64,000 bases of DNA. Origin: Diplosphaera chodatii (taxonomy: Eukaryota > Chlorophyta > Trebouxiophyceae > Prasiolales > Stichococcaceae). Made by a program: the position numbers and the translations under genes. The stretch lies in NCBI GenBank assembly GCA_032358165.1, contig JAALGY010000043.1, forward strand, positions 1,550,001-1,614,000. Reading direction: 5' to 3'. A model generated the notes under the pieces. That model was not told where the DNA came from. It did no database searches and was given only the letters and a program-made list of their open reading frames with translations. This document shows, piece after piece, positions 10,901 through 23,269 of this stretch; within the stretch, counting starts at the first letter, position 1; the number at the start of each line of letters is the position of its first letter.

Positions 10901-13900
10901 CAGCGCCCTGGTGGCGGCCTCCGTTGCGGGCCTGTCCACCAGCGGCGGAGCCACCAGCTGCGCAATCCAGCGGTGGTCGTGCTGGACGCTCGGCTCCTTG
11001 GGCCAGCTGCACACACAGGAAGCAGGCCTCGGTCAGGAAGAGCCCGAACACATCTCAAGGTGAGATGAAACGGAAGCTTCTGAGCCGTCCTGCAGTGTCA
11101 GCCCTGGCGTCTCGTCTTCCAAAGGCCATGTGCAGCTCCCTGTCATGACTCATGAGAAAACGAATGGTTAGAGATTTGCACCATTTCTGTACTGATATAT
11201 CGAGACAATGGCTCCTCACACTGTTGCTGCTGATGGAGGCAGGATGGCCATGCTGGTTGCAGTGCACACCTGTAAAATTGTGCGACGCCAGCGGCGCCGG
11301 TGCCACCACTCAGTACGGTGATGCGCATGTCGCGCTCGCCTGCTAGGGCCTGCAGCTGCTCAACAACCCGCCGGCGCTCCTGCATATGATTCAGTTGACG
11401 TTGATCCCTGGCGGTCTAGAGGAGCTTGGGCGAGCTGGCTGTCGTGCTGGCCAATGTCTGGCTTGCACAGTGTCTGAAGCGAAGATCTGCCAGGGTGCTG
11501 GCCAGCCTTGGAGCTGAGCACGCCAGGCAAGGTGGCATGCAGGCGTGCCTGCCAGTGCGCTGTTGCGGCCCAGCGGTCGATGGCCTCGTCCCAGCCCTGG
11601 TCCAGGTGCGGCGCCGCAGGACCCTGCAACATGACAGAGCGTGTCCGCAGGCCCTGCATGTCGTGTGCATCGGCTGCTTTGCACAGTGCAGTGGACTGCA
11701 GCATGGTCATCAAATTGCGCGCAATGCATGACATAAGTGCACGATGGTTGCAGAGCGGTGGAGCCTGGGAGCTGTTCACCATGCCAGCTGAGCTGAGCAG
11801 CCGCGCCATGTTCCTGTTCTTGTCGTACTGCACCAGGCTGCTGCTGGCCTGTGCAGCCTTGTCGCTCAGCGGCACCTGAGCAGAGGCAGCATGTCTCGCA
11901 CCTTACATGTAGAACTCGCCGTGTTGCAAGCACCGACATCGAAGGAGCGCCTCTCTCATTGTTGAGACAGTGTTGTGATACACCAGCGATGCACACCCGG
12001 GGGTAGTGGAGCGGCGGCGGCAGCATCACAATTGCATGACGCACACCACGCGGGATGCCACCAGCACGGTGGAACAGCTCCACCCATGACGGTGGCTCCA
12101 GCACCACCTGGACCCGCGACATGTGGCATTGCTTCAACCTCTCTGGTATGTCAGCAAAATCCCTCGTGCCCCCTTTCGCTTCTTTTGTGGACAATGCAGC
12201 AAACAGTGCCATGGCACCGACTTGTGATATGCTGCAGCCAGCAATGGAAACACAGTCCATATGTCAACAACCAAATCACACCTCACGGCTGCGTTCAGAC
12301 CGCACGTCCACCGCAATGACCACCGAAGATGGACCCAGCTGCTTGATGTACGACAGGTTCCTGCAGGTTGTGTATCACACGGCTTCAAGGTCATGGTGTG
12401 ACAGCCAGATGTGCAGCAGGCTCGGAGGCCTTTGCCAGATATCAGCATCCAGCTGCAGATGTATGTTGGGGAAAACCGAAAGCTGGGTGCTGGCAAAGAT
12501 GAAACAGCACGCCCTGGGAGAACTGTAGGCACTATGGTGTGGACATGTCACAGCCTCAGCACGAAGCACAGCTCACGTGGCGCTGAGAAAGGTTCTGCGG
12601 CGGTCGGCATCCACCGCCGTCGTATTGTGCTGGAACAGCAGATAGAAACGGCGCGCCACCTGCATGGCAGTAGCGGTGTCTTTTCTCGCCTGAACCTGGG
12701 ATTCTGTCTTTTGCTGAGCCGATGAGTATCGATTTCCGAGGGAAACTTGGGTATTTTGAGGCCTTGTGCACGAGCGAGGCATTGCAGCGGCTGACCTCGA
12801 ATAGTCCCTGAAACACCGGGCAGCGCTGCATGCCTGCCGGGAAGGAGCCGAAAAGTGTGAAAATGTCCGGGTCGTCCCAGGTCATGACCTGCGCAGGCCA
12901 TGACACAGCTGTGTATGGCTGCATCATCGGCAAGCACTGCGAGGTTCGGTGACGAGGCGGGTGGCATCTGGCTTGCAGTATGCACCCACACCTGTGGAAT
13001 TGCTGCCAAAGCATCACGTATCCCCTCACCGCCAAATGCACCGGTGTAAGCCTTGAAGTATGCTGCTGCTGCTGCTCGACCCATGTCCTGAGCACAGGTC
13101 AAAACATGCATGGGATGTGGCTGATCTTGAGTACGATGCACAACAGACCAGTTCAAGCATGCAGTCCGGGCCAACACCTGTGTGAAGGGCGCATGCTCCC
13201 GCTCGGGGCGATTTGCATTCTGTGCCCACTGCGCAAATGGCGGCTCCTGCAATGAACCATGGAGCGGCTGAAGGCTCTGCAGCTAGTCCTGATGATGCTT
13301 TGCATTGCAGCGTGCACGTAGAACAACTCAGGAGGCAGCATCTGAAGCCAGCTACAAGCACCAAGACACCTTGCTGCAATACGGCACCTCGACCACTTTG
13401 TCGCCATTGATCTGGCCGCCTCCGCGCAGCAGTGCGTGCAGCGGCCGCTGGCCATGGCCGCGCATCGATGACCACCACACTGGCGCCGCACCGCCCCACT
13501 CTGGCGCTGGTGCCTTGCCTGCATGCATGTGAGCACTTGCGCTCATAGTGAGCTGATCACATACTTGTCAGCAAGACAGCAGACATTCAGAAGGGCGTCA
13601 CATGCAGCTGAGGGCACTGTGCACTGCACAACCGTGGGCATCATTGCCCACAGTCCAGGGTTGGTGGAAAGCACACCTGAGGAGAAAGCGGCGCAGCTGG
13701 TGAAGGCCCAGTGCCACGGCTGTCCTGCTGCTGGCAGTGTGAAGGTGTGCCAGCGTTGACCAGCAGATGCCTCTGGTCCTGTACACGGACATGCCATTTC
13801 ACTGACTGCAGACAGTGCCTTTGCTATGCCCATGTACAACATGCACTGCCAGAGCATGCTCACCCAGGTCTGCGAAGAAGTGCACGGGCCGCTCCTTGCC

Positions 13901-14445
13901 CAGCAGCACGGTGTCAATGTTGAAGCGCCAGAAGTTATAGTCCTCTGTATAGGTGACAGAACATGAGATGCTTTGACCTCCAACATGACGATCAAGTGAC
14001 TGTGGCGGTAACAGATTTGCCAGCCCAGGATAGGAGTCACCATGGCTGTCCAGCAGGCTGCCCTGGAAGGTGGGCTGCTGCTCTCCATCCTTGACCAGCA
14101 GGCGCGGTTGGTCTGGCACTGCATGCCGGGATGCAATGACCAGCACCGAAGCAGTCCACTTCTGGTCTTCTGGCCAGAAAGAGTCCAGCCTGCATCAGCA
14201 CATACTCGTGTGCCCCGCTGTGTCAAAGGCATGACTGTTTCACAGATCTTGTGCTGCAACCCCATGGTCTAGTGTCCACCAGCGCTGCTGGCATGCAGGG
14301 ATGTGCCGCCATGCGCAGCGCCATCGTGGATACCATCAGCATCAACATCAACGATACGGTGAACATGCGAGCCTCAACGCCACTGGTGGCATGGTTCGCA
14401 GTCGCACCGCAGATATGGACCAAACACAAGCTCTGCGCTCGCCAT
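7997..14445 (-). CDS. PhoD-related metallophosphatase-fold protein, probable pseudoenzyme
   Basis: Twenty-five phase-consistent exons (minus), from 14445-14408, 14189-14041, 13944-13864, 13778-13677, 13518-13388 and 13246-13178 down to 8407-8302 and 8145-7997, give about 1069 residues. Ordered blocks match the fungal/plant PhoD-related family: MASAELVFGPYLR start, EDYNFWRFNIDTVLLG, QPWHWAFTSC, LHALLRGGGQIN (about residue 150), VMTWDDPDIFTLFGSFPAG (223), VARRFYLLFQ, VVIAVDVRSERS, GIPRGVRHAIVML and ITVLSGGTGAAGVAQFY (about 469). As I recall the family these read GGGDQ, DDHDI and GDVH, so three ligand-bearing motifs look altered. The C-terminal third is Q/P/A-rich with two DPF tripeptides (about 856 and 889) that resemble endocytic adaptor motifs. 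Two boundaries are uncertain: a 42-nt intron (12402-12361) and a GC donor at 10855. Activity and location are inferred only. Confidence 0.72.
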
Positions 14446-14796
14446 GGGAGCGCGCTTGAGCAATCCGCAAGGCAGCTACAGGCGCTGGCGCCTTGTTGGT
14501 GTCACGCACGCATTCCAGGACCACGTTGCGGCACTGCTCCGAGCCTTATATAGAGACTGCATTCTGTCGACCGAGCAGCAGAGCTTGCTCCGTCAGCTTC
14601 AGTGCGTCGTCCAAGAATGGGATCATACATCTCCAGGGACATTCGCGGTCAGACCGTCAGCGGCGAACTAACTGCTGGCAGAGTTATGTGGCTACGATGA
14701 GGAACACACACAGTGAGGCGCTTCGTGAGGCAAGCAGGGCCCTAATGGAGGATTCTGGCTGAGGGCCGATCAGATCAGCACAGCACCCATTCAGAT
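14446..14796. promoter_or_regulatory. Short bidirectional promoter region (PhoD-like / SppA)
   Basis: Only about 350 bp separates the start of the PhoD-like gene (14445, minus) from that of SppA (14797, plus). Both promoters must lie here or overlap the first exons. A TATA-like octamer for the minus direction is annotated separately. No matching element was seen for the plus direction. Confidence 0.45.
14545..14552 (-). promoter_or_regulatory. TATA-box-like element (TATATAAG)
   Basis: TATATAAG read on the minus strand, about 100 bp upstream of the proposed start codon of the PhoD-like gene. Position and sequence suit a core promoter with a 5' leader of about 70 nt. It could also be a chance AT-rich run. 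Confidence 0.45.
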
Positions 14797-17700
14797 ATGC
14801 TCAGCCGCGCCGGGCGCTATGCCCGTAATGGCTTCGCTGTGGTGGGTCTCGTGACTGTTGGTACGGGGTACGCAGTGACGGCTGCGCAAAAGGTGAGTGT
14901 ACTTGCGAACATGCATGGCCATGTGTCACATGCTGCAAAATGGCATTGCAACCGTTGTGTGGCTCACGCACGGTGTGATGCGATGCAGCGCATGCGAAAA
15001 GATGCGACGCGACTCCCAGAGCAGTTTGTGCTGGAGCTGGGTGAGCAGATGCAGTCAGTTGTGCGCGATGACATGCAATGAGGCAGGCATTTGAATGTGG
15101 ATGCACTGCCGGCTGAAACGGTGCAACCTCGCCTCTGCACGTCCAGATCTGGAGACCCAGGAGCTGGTGGAAACCGCTCCCTTTGATCCATTTGCACTGC
15201 TTGGCGGAGCGCCGAAGCGGATGGAGGTGCCGTGTTGCTGGCATCCGCACTGCCACCCAGGACATGTGTTTGCTCTTCTGAGTGCAGCAGCTGATGCAAG
15301 ATGCCCAACCTGTACAGAAGGGCATGGTGTACGTAACAACCTGTCCGCGTGCTGGAGGGCATCGTGTTTCTCAAGCGCAGGTGCACAAGATTGTCAGTGC
15401 CTTGTCCGAGGCAGCGGATGATGAGCGGGTCAAGGGGCTGATCGCCTATGTGGGTACATCGGCAGCTGGTGCAGGCCTAGCCGTGACGCAGGAGCTGCGT
15501 GCTGCGGTGCAGAGCTTCAGGTGGGCACATTTGGTTTTAGTTAAGAAGCCAGCCGTTAGCCGGCGGGGCTGGATAGTCTGGCGGAGCACTTGCCAGCCTC
15601 TCATGCAGTCGTTTGCCTGCAGGCACAGCCCCAAAGCTTCAATATCTGCTTGCCCTGCATGCAGGGAAAAGTCTGCAGGCAGGGCCGCTTGCATTGCATA
15701 CTCAGATTCGTTTGGAGAGGCAGGCAGCATGGGAACAACTGGCTACTACCTTGCAAGCGCATTTGGCAAGGTCAGCCTGAGTGACCGATGCACCTGCTGC
15801 CTCAGCATTTGAGCAGAACGCAAAGGTGGTTGCAACGTCGCATTTCTTATGCAAGCAGGTGATGGTACAGCCAACAGGCATGGTCAGCCTCACAGGCCTA
15901 GCTACTCAGGGGACCTTTGTGCGGAAGCTGCTAGACAAGTGCGTGTCGTGGACTTGCCCTTTAGTTGCTCCTGGCATGTGTACATCATCGCATGTTGCAT
16001 CAAGGCCGTACATGCAAGGCTACACCTGCTTTGGCAAACTGCTTGCACGCTAGCAGGAGCTTGCAATGTTATTCGATGTTGCAGATGGAGTGTCAAAGGC
16101 CAGTTTGTGGCACGGGAGGAGTACAAGTCGGCTGTTGAGCAGCTGACTCACGAAAAGTTCAGCCCGCCATCGCGCATGGCCATGGACAGGTTGTTGACGT
16201 CAATGACCGACAGCATTACACAGGTGCATGGCCTGTTCAGACATGGCAGGCTAGACCCAATGCCGAGTAGTGCTGGGAGCCCAACTCTGATGTGGAGGTG
16301 TAGGTAGCTGTGCAAGCAGTCGCAGCTGCAGACTCTCTTTGCCTGCTGCGAGCAGGGTATTGCACAGTCGCGCGGCCTGAGCCAGCAGGATGTCGAGGCA
16401 GCGATGGACGAGGCGCCACTGTTTGCCCGGCGAGCCGTCGACCTCAAGATCCTGGACACTGCGCAGTACAGGTGTCAGGCGCTCGCCGCTGACAGCTGTT
16501 CATGCTCAAGTCTGTTAAGCTGCTATGTTTATAGCAACAAGGAGATGCACGGTCTGCTGCCGCCGCACGTATGTCAGCAGTTTGGCATGTTCACAGGGAT
16601 GAGGCACTGGCAGCGGCAGCAGCTCACATGGACAGCCAAGGGTCGTCACCAGAGCGTGTATCCCTGACGCGCTACCTTCGGGCCATAGAAGCAAAGAAGG
16701 TATGTTGCGCACGTTGATTGAAAGTGCCACATAAGTTCGTGCAAACAGCACGGCAACAAGCATGATGCACTCGTGGGTATCTTGCTGAGGACGCCCACAG
16801 GATCTTGCATCCAAATCTAGCATGTTCTGCGCTGCAGGCAAAGCAGCAGGGCAAGGATGGCCTGGCCGCCATGATGCAGGGGATGTCTGGGGAGAAGCAA
16901 GCGGACAAGGGCCCGCCAGAGGTCGCAGTGGTGCATGCGGAGGGCCTTATACTCGTGGGTATGGCCCCTTGTGCTACTGATGTCTCGTCGAGTCCCTGTG
17001 GCTGCAAAGGCAATGTCTGCAGGAGCAGCCATGATGTCAGGCTCTCACCATGTTGTACAGGCAACCCGAACAGCCAGCTGCAGAACCGGCCAATCATTGA
17101 CAGCATAAAGCTGTGCAAGCTGCTGCGGGACCTGCGCGAGAACAAGGCTGTCAAGGCTGTCGTCGTCCGTGTCAATAGTCCTGGTATGCTGTGGCTGCCT
17201 TGGGCCGTGCAAGTAAAACGGACACTAGGTCGACAAGACTTCTTCTCAGGGTTTGCTTGGCAAAGTCCGTCACATGTTGCCACCCTTGTTACCTGCTGCC
17301 GCAACTATCTGGAGTCATGTCTGCAGGCGGGTCAGCGGTAGCATCGGACACGATCCACCGTGAGATGTTCAACCTGAAGGCAGCTGGTAAGCCGGTGGTT
17401 GTCAGCATGGGCAACTACGCCGCCAGCGGCGGGTACTACATCGCCACGCCAGCGACACACATTGTGGCACAGGTGCAGGACCTGCTGCCATGCGTCCCCG
17501 CGAACCAGCTTGTTACAGTTTGCCAAGCTGTCGCATCAACATTCACCCACAACACTTCTGTGTTGTGCAGCCTGCCACCATCACCGGCAGCATTGGCGTG
17601 ATCTACGGCAAGTTAAACATCGCTGGAGGACTGGACAAGGTTGGGGCCGCCATCTTGACTTGTTGTAGTGGCACCACCTCTCTCACCCATCAGTTCCATC

Positions 17701-18944
17701 GTCACCTCCCATGGATTGTGATGACTTAAATGTCCATGTGCAGGTGGGCATCACGACGGACATCGTTGCAAAGGGCCGCAACGCAGCTGCCACATCGCCT
17801 TTCACCGACTTCACAAAGGAGCAGCTTGTACAGGTGCTGTATTCAACATATCAGATTCGTGGTGACCGTGTGCACTTCAGTTTTCTGTCTTCGGAACTCA
17901 TAATCTATCACAGTTCATCACGAGCACCCTCATGATGATGCCCCTATAATGCACAGCGTCCAGCATACGCTGCAAATGATGTGATGAAATGATGAGTGAT
18001 GTGCTCCTTGGCCTGTTCAGGCGGAGGCGATGACGGACAGCATCTACCGGTTCTTTATGCAGCGGGTAGCAGAGGGCCGTGGCCTAAGTGCAGAGGCAAC
18101 GCGCGCAGTTGCCAAGGGCCGTGTATGGTCAGGCAAGTTACTGCGCTCTGGTCATCTGTGAAGAGCTGGTCGCCGTGAAGCAGGCAATGGGCGCGCGGAG
18201 GTGTTTTGTCCTACTGAAAACATAACCTTAGGTGGCACAGAGGGGGAGATGCTCAAGCTCTCTCCTCCCACATTGCTGCAGGCGCTGACGCATTGGAGCA
18301 CGGACTGGTCGACAAACTGGGCGGCCTACAGGATGCCATTGTGCTCGCACGGCAGGAGGCAAAGCTTTCAGAACAGGTGAGGTATCAGGTCGTGATGGGT
18401 GCGCTGTTGGAGAATCTGTGGTTTGATGAACGATGTGCACGGTGCATGCAAGCACAGGGCTCGAAAGTGTCAACATGCAACTGCTGCTAATCTGTAGAAG
18501 GGCAGGTCAAGAATGGCATAGTGTAGTGATCACTTCACCTTGGAGACTTCTGAAGGCGAAAAGCCCGGGCAGCCCATCACAACAACCTCAAGCTTCTGGA
18601 CCGACTTTCAAATTCCTCTGCAGGAGGCAAAGGTCGTGGACTACCCCAAGCCGAAGCAGCCAGTGGAAGTGCTGCGCAGCCTGATGCGGGGTGAGCCTCT
18701 TGAGGTGTCCATTGCCACCCTAAGGCCCAGCGGCGCAGCAGCTGCGCCATTGCCACGGTCGATAGCTGCTGCGCTGGCCAGCATCCTCGCCGGCAGCAGC
18801 GGCATGCCCGGTGACAGCAGCACGTGTGCTGCAGCAGCCATTGCAGCCAGTGGCGGCGCATCTGCCATCGCCTGTGGACAGCAGGCAGCGGCTGCTGGCA
18901 GCCAGGCTGGTCCCCAAATGGTGTGTGATGTCACCGTGAGTTGA
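14797..18944 (+). CDS. SPPA: SppA-type signal peptide peptidase / protease IV
   Basis: Sixteen exons with matching phases: 14797-14892, 15155-15226, 15288-15520, 15665-15770, 15859-15938, 16085-16223, 16356-16471, 16597-16699, 16838-16958, 17061-17183, 17327-17472, 17571-17639, 17744-17833, 18021-18132, 18282-18376 and 18624-18944; about 673 residues. SppA is a membrane-bound serine/lysine protease with duplicated ClpP-like folds; in plants and cyanobacteria it acts at thylakoids. The predicted dyad is present: Lys in [10 protein letters not shown] (about residue 210) and Ser in [11 protein letters not shown] (about residue 430). Other family stretches are [27 protein letters not shown] and [15 protein letters not shown] hydrophobic segment near residues 11-28 could anchor the protein. 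The intron after 18132 begins GC (CAG|GCAAGT). The Ala/Ser-rich C-terminal tail is lineage-specific; a GTGAGT at 18936 leaves a further 3' exon possible. Confidence 0.9.
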
Positions 18945-19177
18945 CGCGGACATGTTCTTGGCGGTATCAGTTGTGCCGCATGGGCACTCTGTGCTGACAT
19001 GCCTGGAATCTACCGACGCATTCTAGATGTTGTGAGCTAAGCCAACGGCATCGCCCGCATGCACATTCAGCAGCTGAGTGTTCTCGGAAACGTAAGGTCA
19101 TTGCGATTGTTGTATATCCCTTGCTTCGCTGCTTGTTAAGGACTGTGGGAATGTCAGTTTGTCGTTGACCTTTGCAG

Positions 19178-22100
19178 GATACGCAGCCTCTGACATACTC
19201 ATTCAGCCGTGCCAGCAATGCACAGAATCAGGTGGGTGTTCTCAGACGACATCACCTGTGCAGAGTAGTAACATGGGTGCGCTGAGTGCTATGAAACTAA
19301 GGCTATTCTCTTTCACGGTTCTGATATCAGTCATGGCAGTGGTAGCTTGTCACTGATCTGAAAGTACCTTCTGCGTGTATCGAACACATCTTGCGCAACA
19401 CTTCCTCAACCCAGGTGGGCCGGTCGCTCAGCTGCTGCTGTGTGTATTGGCTTTGATGCAGGTGCTCCTCCCGCTTCCTGCGACCTGTGCTGGTGCCTGC
19501 GTGTCCGCGCATCCCAATGTGGCGCATGATGATGCTTTGGACGATTTTCAATTCCAGTTCCTGGAGCTTCCGGAGAATGAGTACTTGTCGATACTGGATG
19601 ACATTGCTTCACCACAGGTATGCACCCCAACCGTTTGCAGGTCCCGGCACACTGGAGGTTGTTGCTCTACCCCTGCCTCAATGCATATGCTGTGTTGCCA
19701 CTTTATGGATGCTCGTGACGAATCTATTGCACTGCTGCTGAGCGTTATGAGAATTTGATTTGAAAGTTCAGGGTGCCGCTGTGCATGAATCGGCAGGAGC
19801 TGTGCGCGTCACTTGATTGCGCACTGTGCTGAAGAATTTGGTGCGCTATAGGAGACACAGGCCGGACTCGGCCGCCAGGACAAACAGGCAAATGCTGCAG
19901 AGCTGCGTGTCCAGGTCCACACGCACTCTCTTCCTCCTGCTGCATCACTGCTGCTCTGTTGCATGTATCAGGCCAACTCACAGCCTGGTGCAAGTCATCC
20001 CACATGTGCATGACCTGCGTGTGTCGTGATGTCCCGTGCAGGACTGCTGGGACGGAGGCGCGACTCAGGACCCGCGCGCGCCCAGCTTGCTGCGACAGCC
20101 ATCAGCCGTGGGACTGTCAGCTGCTCCGGGCAGCGGTGCTGTCCACCAGCCAACGTCTGAGGCGCAGGCTGAGCAATCAGGCGCGAGGTGTCCACACGCA
20201 TTGCAGCCTGGTGGCAACGCTCAGGTGACGCGAGCAGCAGCCCTCACGGTGCAGCTTGTTCGTGGTGTTTGGCGGAAGTACTGTGCATGCAGCAATGCTC
20301 AGACACCGAGCCGGGCATCAAGCAGCACATATCATTCAGCCCTCATACGTGGCGTGTGCGCCTCGTCGCATTCCTTGACAAAGTTGTGCAATTCCTGCAC
20401 ATGCCAGCCTCCTCCTGTCCTTAGTCACATGCCCAGCCTGCAATCGGCAGCCACATCACTTGAGCCAGTCTAGTCAGCGATGGGAGACAAGTGCGGCTCG
20501 GATGTTGCTGCATGCAACCAACTGGGCAGCCTCTCACACGTCTTGCCACTACCTGCACTTTCTGTGTTTGTCGCTGCGGCACATCACTGATGTCATGGTG
20601 AACAATGAGTCAATGTGCATGAAGCATGCCTTGAAGCTGCAGGGTGGCATTTGTGCGCGCTTGTGATGCAGCAGGTGCAAACCTACGACTTGCCACCTGA
20701 AGTCGAGGCCCCTAGCGGGATGTCCTCCTTGGAGTTTCAGGGTGCACGTCACCAACTCTCCGACTTCAAGCCAATGTCGAACAGTCTCTTCGACCAACAA
20801 ATGGCCGCATACGGACAGGTGCCTTGCTCCTGCACCCTTGATTTCATGGGGCAATTGTGTACTTGTTGCATATGGCTGTGTGTTGTCTCAGCCTGCAGTT
20901 CCAGCTGCAGTGCTTGACTGGCATGCACATTCAGGCGTGCATCCACCGCCTGCGTGCTTATGCAACCAGCTGCAAGGGCACACGTTAGGGCAAGATTGCT
21001 TTCATGGCTGACGAGCTTCTCCAACCACCAACATTGGAAGTGGTGTGCTCGTAGCATCGGTAGCATGTGCAAGATGTCTGCATGCGATGCCTTTGCCTGC
21101 ATCCCTGACAGGCAGCTGTGTGCTGCTGTGCTTGCAGGCAATGCCAGGACCCGGCTGGAAACTGTGTACTCTGTGTATTGGGCCATGGCCTGGTCACTCC
21201 CTAGAGGATGCCGAAGTAAAAGCAATGATACGTGCCGCGTCAGCCAATTGGCCTGTCCTTGTGGGCGGGGACATCAGCGTCAGGTAGACCATCTTGATGC
21301 CCACACGTTCGTCCACATCTTGCACTAGGCCCTCCCAGCATCTAAGGGTTGTTCAGACTGTTTGCGTAACTGTTACTAGTCCAGTGTGTTCCCTGCCCGA
21401 TACCCAGACACACGGCTTGATCATTGTGCGCACCCTGTCTACAGTTGTCGACTTACAACAAGCGTTCCTTTCGTAAGCATGAGCTTGCACCTACATTTGT
21501 TTGGCAGCAGGCGCCTGCCTGGCCGATTTGCCAACGACGCCTTTTTCTGTCTGGCGTTGCAGTAATTATTCAGGTGCAAGCCCTCAGCTCGGCTCTTGGT
21601 GAAGTTGCCAGCCGGTTGCGCAAACCGTCGGCAGGGGAGCTGGTGAGCACGTTGGCAGAGCTTGTGGCTGTGCTGCAGCAGGCGGCGGCGTCAGAGCAGA
21701 TCAGCGCACGGCTGGCCAGCAAGGAGTGCGAACAAGCTGTTGGCGGTAACGCTAGCAGCCCCAGTGAGCACCCGTGTTCACCCGCCGCCTGTACAGGGTG
21801 ATGGTCGGGGTGCAGCAGTGGGACGGACTGGCGGCATGTTCAGAGGCGCACCAGAAGCAGATGGCATGGCTAGCAGAGCTCCAATGCCGTGCTTCAATGA
21901 TCGCATTGTATCATGGCGCGAGTTAGTGAGCACTGCCACCACTACGGTGCAGCTCAATAGTGATCTGTTGCCCCAACTGTGCATGAACACCCTACGTTGG
22001 GCGATGGCGAGCCGCAAGGCTTTAAAACTGAGATGCCTAGAAGGGATGGTACAAGTGCAATATTTGTTGACGGCTCAACTCATGCAGCAGGGTGTTTGCC

Positions 22101-22566
22101 CGGCCCCAGTGCCTCACACATGTCTGGCAGTGGACTTGCACAAGCTTGCAATAAGGTAACCTGTCGGATAAATAATGGATGTACGACCTGCTGTCCGGCC
22201 ATGCACAGCTGCGGGACTGCTTGCAAGAGGGCAGCATACTGCTGGCCGAGCTGATGCACCTGCCTTATCGAAAGCAGTACACAGCGGCTGTTCATGCCCC
22301 TGGATCTGGCCACATGACAGCAGTAAGAGGGTCAGCATCAGCCACGCTGACCAGCACGATATGCAAGCAGCCGTGTAACAATATAAATATGCAAGACGGC
22401 TGGAGCTTGCCTCGGCAGAGCTCTGAAGCTGCTGTGCCGGAGGGTGTTGCGCCTGATTCACGCATTGGTGTGTGCAGTCGTGGCAGCAGCCGGTGCCACC
22501 AATTCGCCATCATATATCCACACAGCCATGCCAATGCCTCAACCTCAACAGCCCAAGACACGATGA
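19178..22566 (+). CDS. Unidentified multi-exon gene (mostly phase-0 exons)
   Basis: Five successive candidate exons start and end in phase 0: 19178-19231, 19462-19617 (contains LDDFQFQFLELPENEYLSIL), 19861-19914, 20042-20224 (Ser/Ala/Gln-rich) and 20675-20818 (contains HQLSDFKPMSNSLFDQQ). Further coding-like blocks follow near 21574-21745 (helical, ALGEVASRLRKPSAGELVST), 21812-21923 and 22172-22277 (LRDCLQEGSILLAELMHL). The later blocks are amphipathic and helical, as in a scaffold or coiled-coil subunit. No start codon could be chosen confidently. The gene may begin near 19.2 kb or be joined to the SppA 3' end, and the last exons are not phase-resolved. No family is recognised. Confidence 0.35.
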
Positions 22567-22886
22567 TGTTCTGCTGTACATGTTTTGACAGAGGACTCTC
22601 CAAGACGATCACGAGGTTTCCCTACTTGTCAACTTAGGAGTGGTCGCTACAGGTACCAGCATACAGGCAGAATTACAGTAAGAACGACAGGCACAAAGGG
22701 CAGAATCCAGTGAAGCTTTGCACCTTGCTCAGCAGAAATACCAGCCCGCAACTCGCAACATGTAGCTTGTTTGAGGCTGTGCCTTGTCACAAATGTAAAG
22801 TTGCATGCATAGGACCGTTCGTGGGTGTGCTCGAGCGCCCAGTGCCTTAGCGAGCTGTTGTTCACATCGTCTCCACGTGTTGACAG

Positions 22887-23265
22887 ACCCACACAGGCCA
22901 GGAATTGGACCCAAGCAAAGATCGTGGAGTACATACGCAACAAGCTCAGCATCGTGAAAGACTGGATTGCAAAGTTTAAGGAATTTGATGGCGAGCTGGT
23001 CCTGATCATCACTCGGCCCCACGAGCCTGACTCACCTGAATACGATGTGAACGAGCTGCTAAGTGATAATGGCCAGCGAATAGCCGAGGACGTAGATGTG
23101 GGTGTGCTGCTGCCTTCGGTCATTGACAGAAACCGCATCAGTGGGCTGCTCAGACCACAGCTTCGGCGCAGCCTTCCGCAGCTGGGTGCTGAGCTCCTGC
23201 AGAACTTCGTGTACAAGCTGCTCAACACTGTGATCCCAGGGCGCAAGGGCCACGTGGGGGACTGA
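22887..23265 (+). CDS. Unidentified coding exon (about 125 residues)
   Basis: A continuous frame after a TGACAG acceptor ends in TGA. It encodes an even, soluble-looking protein: KIVEYIRNKLSIVKDW, GELVLIITRPHEPDSPEYD, then LLPSVIDRNRISGLLRPQL. Amino-acid balance (K, E, D, I, L, V) argues for real coding sequence, and the antisense frame is Ser/Arg-rich as expected of a shadow. Sequence just after the stop stays coding-like in another frame (next feature), so either a frameshift or an unseen intron may join the two. Family not recognised. Confidence 0.4.
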
Positions 23266-23269
23266 CAGG

